Positions 7,074 to 11,286 of a DNA stretch of 11,286 bases are shown in pieces. The first letter of the stretch is position 1; the number at the start of each line of letters is the position of its first letter. A model generated the notes under the pieces. That model did not search any database. It was not told the DNA's origin and worked only from the letters and a program-made list of their open reading frames with translations. Source of the DNA: Wenzhouxiangellaceae bacterium (GTDB lineage: Bacteria > Pseudomonadota > Gammaproteobacteria > Xanthomonadales > Wenzhouxiangellaceae); the NCBI GenBank assembly GCA_023258355.1, contig JALQZL010000044.1, positions 1 through 11,286 of the forward strand, written 5' to 3'. Position numbers and translations under genes: made by a program.

Positions 7074-7307
7074 TCAGTGGCCATCTTCATTCCCCGGCAC
7101 AGGATCCTCGCCACCGGCGCATAGCGGATGGCACCGTGCGATCCGCTTTATGGCCATCCATCCACCCCGCCAAGGGCCATATAAATCAATGGCTTGCTCC
7201 GCATAGGCAGAGCATGTCGGGGTGAAACGACACTGTCCCCCAATCCATGGCGAGAGTAGGTAGCGATAAATTTTTATCAATCGGTGAAGAAGACTTGTCA
7301 GAGACAT
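7074..7307 (-). CDS. yidD: Membrane protein insertion efficiency factor YidD
   Basis: This 77-residue protein assists YidC-dependent insertion of inner-membrane proteins and associates with the membrane through an amphipathic N-terminus. The family pattern is complete: LIKIYRYLLSPWIGGQCRFTPTCSAYAEQAI (split here as IKIYRYLLSP at 11-20 and CRFTPTCSAYAEQAI at 26-40), YGPWRGGW, RIARCHP (55-61) and GGEDPVP. Cys26, Cys32 and Cys59 are the conserved cysteines. The ATG at 7307 has a pyrimidine-rich upstream sequence (CCTTTCCCC) and no Shine-Dalgarno. YidD is usually encoded between rnpA and yidC; here it is the first gene of a yidD-hydrolase-GT9 group and is divergent from dksA. Confidence 0.95.
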   Translation of the reverse strand: MSLTSLLHRLIKIYRYLLSPWIGGQCRFTPTCSAYAEQAIDLYGPWRGGWMAIKRIARCHPLCAGGEDPVPGNEDGH

Positions 7308-7325
7308 GGGGAAAGGATATATAAT
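7295..7325 (+). promoter_or_regulatory. Sigma70-type promoter for dksA
   Basis: TTGTCA at 7295-7300 is followed by TATATA at 7318-7323 (17-bp spacer), which overlaps a perfect TATAAT at 7320-7325 (19-bp spacer). The -35 hexamer is identical to that of rpsO. The stretch after the -10 is CGGTCGG, a GC-rich discriminator of the type found at ppGpp/DksA-inhibited promoters, so autoregulation is possible. The promoter overlaps the first codons of yidD on the other strand. Confidence 0.65.
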
Positions 7326-7342
7326 CGGTCGGTTCTGGACAA
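7316..7342 (-). promoter_or_regulatory. Candidate yidD promoter overlapping the dksA -10 region
   Basis: On the minus strand TTGTCC (7337-7342) precedes TATATC (7316-7321) with a 15-bp spacer, in the same AT-rich box as the dksA -10 element. The spacing is short and the match imperfect. Transcription from it would begin near 7309-7313, only a few nucleotides before the yidD ATG. Confidence 0.3.
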
Positions 7343-7390
7343 GCGTCCGATAAATTAAACCAACGAATTAACGAGGCAATTAGAGATCGA

Positions 7391-7825
7391 ATGGCAACGA
7401 CTAAGAAACCAGTCAAGCTTCCCAAGGGGTATAAGCCGAAAGAGTCGGAGAAGTACATGTGTCCAAAGCATTTGGAGTATTTCCGACAAAAGCTACTCCA
7501 GTGGCGTGATGACTTAATCACTGAATCCCAAGAAACCATTGATAACCTCAGAAGCGAGGTTCGGGATGTCGGAGACGAGGCGGAACGAGCCAGCCGTGAG
7601 ACTGAAAACTCGCTTGAGTTACGCACCAGAGATCGGTATCGTAAGCTTTTGAACAAGATCGACCAAGCCCTAGCACGTGTCGATGACCAGAGTTACGGTT
7701 ATTGTGAAGAAACCGGCGAGGAAATCGGATTGTCTCGCCTTGAAGCGCGTCCGATCGCTACGCTGTGTTTAGATGCTCAGGAGCGCTGGGAGCTCAAGCA
7801 AAAGCAAATGCGTGATAGCCGATAA
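7391..7825 (+). CDS. dksA: DksA-family RNA polymerase-binding regulator, two-cysteine type
   Basis: DksA enters the secondary channel of RNA polymerase and, with ppGpp, resets transcription in the stringent response. The 144-residue protein has the two-helix coiled coil (about 27-95, with NSLELRTRDRYRKL at 73-86) and the C-terminal globular domain (GYCEETGEEIG at 103-113, RLEARPIATLC at 116-126). Only two of the four zinc cysteines remain: C105-x2-T108-x17-C126-x2-A129, the pattern described for P. aeruginosa DksA2, which does not need zinc. At the tip, E. coli D71 and A76 align with D62 and A67, but D74 aligns with E65. The start is ATG 7391 with AGAG 7382-7385-type spacing. It is divergent from yidD. 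I cannot tell whether this is the sole DksA of the genome or a second paralogue. Confidence 0.93.
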   Translation: MATTKKPVKLPKGYKPKESEKYMCPKHLEYFRQKLLQWRDDLITESQETIDNLRSEVRDVGDEAERASRETENSLELRTRDRYRKLLNKIDQALARVDDQSYGYCEETGEEIGLSRLEARPIATLCLDAQERWELKQKQMRDSR

Positions 7826-7830
7826 GGGGC

Positions 7831-7886
7831 CTGACGGTTTTGTCAGACGAATCTGTTCGAAGCCACTCCGATGATGATTTGAGTGG
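7831..7886 (+). other. Two small hairpins in the dksA-ompA gap
   Basis: CTGAC/GTCAG (7831-7835 with 7842-7846) and CCACTC/GAGTGG (7863-7868 with 7881-7886) form two short stems just after dksA. Neither is followed by a U-run, so they are poor intrinsic terminators. They may protect the dksA mRNA 3' end. No convincing promoter for the porin gene was seen between them and 7929. Confidence 0.3.
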
Positions 7887-7928
7887 TCAAGTATCGATTT
7901 CAAATACACAAAATACTAGGATATAGCG

Positions 7929-8936
7929 ATGAATATGAGAACACTTCTCTCTATTAGTTTGATTGCAGCGATGGGTGCGGTATCTCAGTTAGCTGTTGCG
8001 CAGTCATCTGGTGGTGACGTTGACTCACGATGGCATGTTGGCATCTCCACAGGCATGGTGATTGAAGACAGCGACCGCCAAATTAACGATGATCAAGCCT
8101 ATCTGTATGGTTTGAACTTCGGACGTATGATCACTGAAAATGTGGGCATTGATTTTCAGTTCAGTCGCTATTCAATGGACTTCGCTATTGCGACACCCAA
8201 TGGGGATCCCAAAACGCGCCAGATAACCTATGGTCTCTACGGTCGATACTATTTCCGCCCTGGCCAAGCAACGCAACCATTTGTCTTGGTGGGTGGTGGC
8301 ATCCAAGACCATGACAACGCATTTGACACTGGCCGCGATGTGTTCGGCTCTGTTGGCTTGGGTATTCAACACCGCTACTCTGATTCTTTCAGCTTTCAGG
8401 TGCAAGGTGAGATGCGCTACGATAACGACCGCGAAACATTCAACCGCTCGACTGGGTTTAATGATTTCTTGATCACTGCCGGCTTTAATTTCCGCTTCGG
8501 TGCAAAACCTCAGGCAAAGCCCAGCCGTCCAATCGCCGCGCCTGTCGCACCGCGTCCTGTCGCGCCACCTAAACCTGCGCCAATGTTTGCCTTTGATGCC
8601 ATGGTGCTCTTTGAGTTTGACTCTTCAAACTTGCGCTCGGAGGCCCAAGTGGCACTGAGTGAGGCGGCGGAGACTTTGAATAGCCACAATGAGCTGGTAC
8701 TCATCGAGGTTGGTGGTCATACATGTGATCTCGGTTCAGAGGCTTATAACGAAAATCTGTCGGCGGAGCGAGCCAGTGCTGTTTATGAGTATCTGGTAGA
8801 CAATGGTGTCAGTGCCAATCGATTGGAAGTGCGTGCTTATGGCGAGTCCAGCCCTCGTGTGCCCAATACCTCAGTGGCGAATAGACAACAAAACCGTCGA
8901 GTAGAATTGACTGTTTTGCAACGCCGAGCACCCTAA
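7929..8936 (+). CDS. OmpA-family outer membrane protein
   Basis: The 335-residue precursor has a signal peptide (1-24, cleavage likely after LAVA). A probable eight-stranded beta-barrel follows (about 33-190, ending FNFRF). A Pro/Ala-rich hinge (191-219) leads to a C-terminal OmpA domain (about 222-331) that normally binds peptidoglycan in the periplasm, tying the outer membrane to the wall. The domain shows VLFEFDSSNLR, GHTCDLGSEAYN (263-274), LSAERASAVYEYL and NRRVEL. The residue aligned with the E. coli peptidoglycan-contacting Asp271 is Cys266, with Asp shifted to 267, while the Arg286 counterpart is Arg281. Cys266 is the only cysteine in the protein. AGGA (7918-7921) lies 7 nt before the ATG, fixing the start. 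Its stop codon overlaps that of the convergent LytTR gene. Confidence 0.93.
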   Translation: MNMRTLLSISLIAAMGAVSQLAVAQSSGGDVDSRWHVGISTGMVIEDSDRQINDDQAYLYGLNFGRMITENVGIDFQFSRYSMDFAIATPNGDPKTRQITYGLYGRYYFRPGQATQPFVLVGGGIQDHDNAFDTGRDVFGSVGLGIQHRYSDSFSFQVQGEMRYDNDRETFNRSTGFNDFLITAGFNFRFGAKPQAKPSRPIAAPVAPRPVAPPKPAPMFAFDAMVLFEFDSSNLRSEAQVALSEAAETLNSHNELVLIEVGGHTCDLGSEAYNENLSAERASAVYEYLVDNGVSANRLEVRAYGESSPRVPNTSVANRQQNRRVELTVLQRRAP

Positions 8937-9769
8937 TCAATCACTAGCCCAGCTTCGGTCAGGGCGTGTCTCACTGAGGCTGCTCGTCTTCTACTGACGG
9001 GTAGCCTCATTTGGTTTTTGAGTTCGATTTCCCATTGGGTGCCTTTGCGTCGCAGTCTCTTGATGTAATCAAGTGCCACCCAATAGGACCGATGAATTTG
9101 TATCCCATTGATGTGTTCGAGATCAGCAATGGCATCTTTCAAAGCGTAAAGCACCAAAGCCTCATCTTTTTCTGTCACCACCCGAACGTAGTGTAGTTCC
9201 GACTCAATGTAGATAATGTTGTGATCTAACTGTTGGGGCAAGAGGTTAAACAACCCCATCTTCTCATCGGACTCCTCGCTGCGTTCATGAATAGAATCAG
9301 TCTCCCCATCTTCGCTTGTTGGACTGAAATTTAGATGGAGGATGTATGGTGCATTAATGGCAAACCATACCAACACAATGGGTGGGCCAACACCCGTTAT
9401 TTCTGCGACCCATGCGCGGAATAAAGAATGGGGGTCTTGCAAGATTGAGCCTACCTCAATGCCAAAAACCACATCTAATCCCAAGGCAATGGGTGAGAAA
9501 GCTAGGGCACCAAGCATTCCCGAGAGCCCGATTTTGATCCAGGGATTACAGTGGTCAAAGGCACTGAGCCGACTGAGTGTCATGTGTAGGAGCACCAGCA
9601 AGCCAATTGGGATGGCAGTTTGAAGAAACCAGAGGAAAAGTAGGCTGATGCCCGTGACTCCGCCAGAGCCTTCTGGGTTGAGGGACGTAAAAATAAGGGT
9701 TAAACACAGGATAACGCCCAAGAAATAGGCTCTTGCATCAATAGACCAGAGGTTAGATGGACCGTTCAT
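8933..9769 (-). CDS. Membrane-embedded LytTR-type transcriptional regulator
   Basis: The 278-residue protein has four predicted membrane helices in its first half (about 13-30, 39-62, 78-102, 121-145). An acidic linker (151-170) follows, then a C-terminal LytTR DNA-binding domain (about 176-271; IIYIESELHYVRVV, IHRSYWVALDYIKRL, LPVSRRRAASVR). There is no receiver or kinase domain, so it is a one-component regulator that would bind DNA while sitting in the inner membrane. The membrane part is a likely sensor; its signal is unknown. The start is the ATG at 9767-9769 with GAGA about 6 nt upstream; an in-frame TTG eight codons earlier is less likely. Both lie inside the twin operator at 9760-9793, which suggests autoregulation. 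It is convergent with the OmpA gene and divergent from a small outer-membrane barrel gene, its most probable target. Confidence 0.88.
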   Translation of the reverse strand: MNGPSNLWSIDARAYFLGVILCLTLIFTSLNPEGSGGVTGISLLFLWFLQTAIPIGLLVLLHMTLSRLSAFDHCNPWIKIGLSGMLGALAFSPIALGLDVVFGIEVGSILQDPHSLFRAWVAEITGVGPPIVLVWFAINAPYILHLNFSPTSEDGETDSIHERSEESDEKMGLFNLLPQQLDHNIIYIESELHYVRVVTEKDEALVLYALKDAIADLEHINGIQIHRSYWVALDYIKRLRRKGTQWEIELKNQMRLPVSRRRAASVRHALTEAGLVID

Positions 9770-9793
9770 ACAATTTCTCGACCGTTCATACAA
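9760..9793. repeat. Twin direct repeat, probable LytTR operator
   Basis: GACCGTTCATACAA occurs twice without mismatch, at 9760-9773 and 9780-9793. The period is 20 bp, so both copies face the same side of the helix. Each contains ACCGTTCAT, which fits the LytTR half-site consensus [TA][AC][CA]GTTN[AG][TG] at all nine positions and resembles AlgR boxes (CCGTTCGTC). Known LytTR sites are such pairs spaced 12-13 bp apart; here the gap between nonamers is 11 bp. The downstream copy (minus-strand sense) contains the lytTR ATG. Confidence 0.75.
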
Positions 9794-9799
9794 AACCAG

Positions 9800-9829
9800 T
9801 GGTCGAAGGCCGACCGTGCTCAGTAGACT
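9800..9829 (+). promoter_or_regulatory. Candidate activator-dependent promoter for the small outer-membrane protein
   Basis: TAGACT (9824-9829) is a plausible -10 box. At a 16-18 bp spacing the -35 region reads TGGTCGA, far from consensus, as expected for a promoter that needs an activator. Transcription would begin near 9836, putting the two ACCGTTCAT sites at about -51 and -71, on one face of the helix. Confidence 0.35.
9801..9815. promoter_or_regulatory. Palindrome GGTCG-N5-CGACC beside the twin repeat
   Basis: GGTCGAAGGCCGACC is a perfect 5-bp inverted repeat with a 5-nt centre, 8 nt beyond the twin direct repeats. It overlaps the place where the -35 of the outer-membrane gene promoter would lie. 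Its right arm runs into GACCGT (9812-9817), a partial third copy of the operator half-site. It may be an accessory operator or chance. Confidence 0.35.
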
Positions 9830-9859
9830 CTGAATGACCCAATATTAGGAGTATTTTGA

Positions 9860-10498
9860 ATGATGAACAAGATTTTTCTGTGCGTGGTTTTTGGTGTGTC
9901 TTTGTTGCCGAGTGCAGTACTCGGGGCTGAAACAGGGTTTTACGTGAAATCACACTTGGATTGGTCTAGCCTGAGTGATGACAAGATCACGGTGGATGGT
10001 GCCTCTGGCCAAGCAAGTTATGACAGTGGCTTTGCCACTGGTATTGGCTTCGGTTATGACTACGGAAACGGATGGCGCAATGAAGTTGACTTTGAATACC
10101 GTACGAATGAGTACAGTCGCGTCTCATTGGACAACAGCAACGACCTGAGTGGCGGTGATTTTTCGTCTGCTATTTTATACCTGCACGGTATCTATCAATT
10201 TAAGCCAAGTGCGATGTCTGTCACGCCTTACGTCGGGCTTGGACTGGGTTGGGTGCAAGAGATTGATTTTGATGCCAGTGCTGACGGTGTTACGCGCTCT
10301 TATTCCGATTCTGGTGATCTCGCCTATCGTCTCTTGGCGGGTATTGAACATGCAATCACCGAGCAGTGGCATTTTCAAGCACAAGTGAACTACACCCAGC
10401 TGACAGGCTTAAAGCTTAAAGAAGAGGGTGGTCTTGGAACGGCAACATCAGATTACAGTGTTTGGGGTGTTGGTCTAGGATTGGTCTTTAAATTCTAG
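9860..10498 (+). CDS. Small outer membrane beta-barrel protein
   Basis: The 212-residue precursor has a signal peptide (about 1-22, cleavage near VLGA). The mature protein of about 190 residues alternates hydrophobic and polar residues in beta strands: TGIGFGYDYGNGWRNEVDFEY, SAILYLHGIYQF, VTPYVGLGLGWV, AYRLLAGIEHAI, WHFQAQVNYTQL and SVWGVGLGLVFKF (each stretch shown only in part). It ends in Phe, the C-terminal signal recognised by the BAM machinery. It fits the OMP_b-brl/Opa-like eight-stranded barrel group. AGGAG (9847-9851) lies 8 nt before the ATG at 9860; a second ATG follows directly. It is divergent from the LytTR regulator and its stop overlaps that of sufE on the other strand. Its function is unknown; adhesion, LPS modification or envelope stability are all possible. 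Confidence 0.85.
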   Translation: MMNKIFLCVVFGVSLLPSAVLGAETGFYVKSHLDWSSLSDDKITVDGASGQASYDSGFATGIGFGYDYGNGWRNEVDFEYRTNEYSRVSLDNSNDLSGGDFSSAILYLHGIYQFKPSAMSVTPYVGLGLGWVQEIDFDASADGVTRSYSDSGDLAYRLLAGIEHAITEQWHFQAQVNYTQLTGLKLKEEGGLGTATSDYSVWGVGLGLVFKF

Positions 10499-10926
10499 CC
10501 TGCCCGATAGCTCAGGTGACTTGATGCCGCATTCATAATGGCGTCAAGCATTGATCTTAAGCCGTTGGCTCGGGTAGCAGACAAGTGCTTCCCGAGTCCA
10601 ATGGCTTCAATAAATGTGGGCTGAGTGGACAGGATGTCTGCGGCTGACGCACCAGAATATATCTTGAGAACCAGCGCAATCAATCCTGAAACAATCGCGG
10701 CGTCAGAACAGGCTTTGAACTCGAGGCAGTCAGCATCGCCTTGCGTTACAAACCACACATTCGATTGGCAGCCTGCCAGCAGGTGATCGTCTGTTCTGAG
10801 CTCTTCTGGAAATGTCGGTAGCTGTCTACCCAGATCGATTAAGTGTTGGTACCGATCCATCCAATCATCAAAGAAGGCAAACTCATCAATGATGGCCTCT
10901 TGCGCTTTGCCGGGGTCATGACTCAC
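10495..10926 (-). CDS. sufE: SufE-family sulfur acceptor protein
   Basis: SufE proteins accept persulfide sulfur from a cysteine desulfurase (SufS or CsdA) on one catalytic Cys and pass it to Fe-S cluster assembly or other sulfur pathways. The 143 residues match the family length. The active Cys is Cys53 in GCQSNVW. The family blocks RYQHLIDLGRQLP (25-37) and EELRTDDHLLAGCQS (41-55) are clear, and the C-terminal half carries SGLIALVLKIYSG and GLGKHLSATRANGL. The start is GTG at 10924-10926; its GTGA overlaps the cysS stop TGA by 4 nt, so translation is probably coupled. CsdE-type use with CsdA is an alternative. No desulfurase gene is in the window. Confidence 0.92.
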   Translation of the reverse strand: MSHDPGKAQEAIIDEFAFFDDWMDRYQHLIDLGRQLPTFPEELRTDDHLLAGCQSNVWFVTQGDADCLEFKACSDAAIVSGLIALVLKIYSGASAADILSTQPTFIEAIGLGKHLSATRANGLRSMLDAIMNAASSHLSYRAG

Positions 10927-11286
10927 CGACGCTTAACCTCCCACGTTGTCCCCTCCGCACTATCTTTGATCACAATCCCAGCCTCATGCAGTTGATCACG
11001 AATTTGATCGGCTAAGGCAAAGTCTTTTTGATCTCTGGCTCGATTGCGCGCATCAATCTGTGCCTGGATCTCATGATCACTTAAAGCCACAGATCCTGAC
11101 CGCGCCGTGAACCAGTCGATGGGGTCATGCATCAATAGCCCCATGGCTCGGCCGCTGGCAGCCAATCGCTCGGCGATCTGTGCTTTGTCATTATCCGATG
11201 CCTGATCAAGTTCTTTAGCCACTTGATTGAGCGCTGCCAGTGCATTGGGTGTATTCAAATCATCCTCAAGAGCTTGTGAGACCCTC
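10923..11286 (-). CDS. cysS: Cysteinyl-tRNA synthetase, C-terminal part (5' end outside window)
   Basis: The gene enters from the right edge and its last 120 codons are present. The visible part is the C-terminal helical (DALR-like) region and tail of CysRS, which charges tRNA-Cys. Characteristic are ALEDDLNTPNALAALNQVAK, then RNRARDQKDFALADQIRDQL, GIVIKDSAEGTTW and the terminal VKRR. The first two blocks include the usual DDxNTP and ARxxKDFAxADxIRD patterns. The catalytic HIGH and KMSK motifs lie outside the window. The frame has no stop up to 11286; a TTG at 11256-11258 is internal, not a start. It overlaps the downstream sufE gene by 4 nt, linking two cysteine/sulfur functions in one transcript. 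Confidence 0.94.
   Translation of the reverse strand, partial: RVSQALEDDLNTPNALAALNQVAKELDQASDNDKAQIAERLAASGRAMGLLMHDPIDWFTARSGSVALSDHEIQAQIDARNRARDQKDFALADQIRDQLHEAGIVIKDSAEGTTWEVKRR

Noticed and set aside
7879..7908. Possible ompA promoter TTGAGT-N17-AAATAC
   Set aside because: Both boxes are poor matches and several other alignments are equally likely in this AT-rich stretch, so no promoter was called.
9770..9793. TTG start giving eight more residues on the LytTR protein
   Set aside because: The ATG at 9769 has GAGA at a good distance, and the extra residues arise from the repeat sequence itself. The TTG cannot be fully excluded.
1..11286. CRISPR arrays, tRNAs, IS elements, phage or toxin-antitoxin genes
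   Set aside because: No repeat-spacer pattern, cloverleaf, transposase motif or inverted terminal repeats were seen; the window is nearly filled by recognisable chromosomal genes.

Overview
The window reads as a compact chromosomal segment of a gammaproteobacterium of moderate GC. The rpsO-pnp pair, a DksA-family regulator, YidD, an OmpA-type porin, a heptosyltransferase-like GT9 enzyme and a leucine-catabolism (liu) gene pair all fit a Gram-negative proteobacterium. I cannot name a genus from the sequence alone. No tRNA, rRNA, CRISPR array, insertion sequence or phage gene was seen. The fourteen genes fill almost the whole window. Only two non-coding gaps matter: 1812-2136 (liuB/rpsO) and 9770-9859 (lytTR/omp).

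Layout. (1) 1-1811, minus strand: liuB followed by the start of liuC, part of the leucine/isovalerate degradation pathway. (2) 1949-5011, plus strand: a sigma70-like promoter, a long structured leader, rpsO (S15), an intergenic hairpin, pnp (PNPase) with a GTG start, then a DUF6165-like gene beginning 3 nt after the pnp stop. (3) 5034-7307, minus strand: a tight group of yidD, a membrane-anchored alpha/beta hydrolase and a glycosyltransferase family 9 gene, which suggests an envelope/LPS operon. (4) 7295-7825, plus strand: dksA, whose promoter overlaps the probable yidD promoter. (5) 7929-10498: an OmpA-like porin, a convergent membrane-bound LytTR-type transcription factor, and a divergent small outer-membrane beta-barrel gene. 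(6) 10495-11286, minus strand: the 3' end of cysS overlapping a sufE-family gene.

The most interesting locus is 9760-9862. Two perfect 14-bp direct repeats, 20 bp apart start to start, each contain ACCGTTCAT. That nonamer fits the published LytTR/AlgR-type half-site consensus. The repeats lie exactly over the translation start of the four-helix membrane LytTR gene and just upstream of the divergent outer-membrane protein gene. This looks like an autoregulated one-component envelope-sensing module: membrane LytTR regulator, its twin operator, and its beta-barrel target. Other points of note are a DksA with a zinc-free CxxT-x17-CxxA pattern and Glu at the coiled-coil tip, an OmpA domain with Cys where the peptidoglycan-binding Asp normally sits, a switch-like rpsO leader, and a yidD gene that has left the rnpA-yidC neighbourhood and may have an almost leaderless mRNA.

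Two convergent gene pairs overlap at their stop codons (8933-8936 and 10495-10498), and several same-strand genes are separated by 14 nt or less or overlap. This is a strongly compacted arrangement in which terminators and separate promoters have little room.
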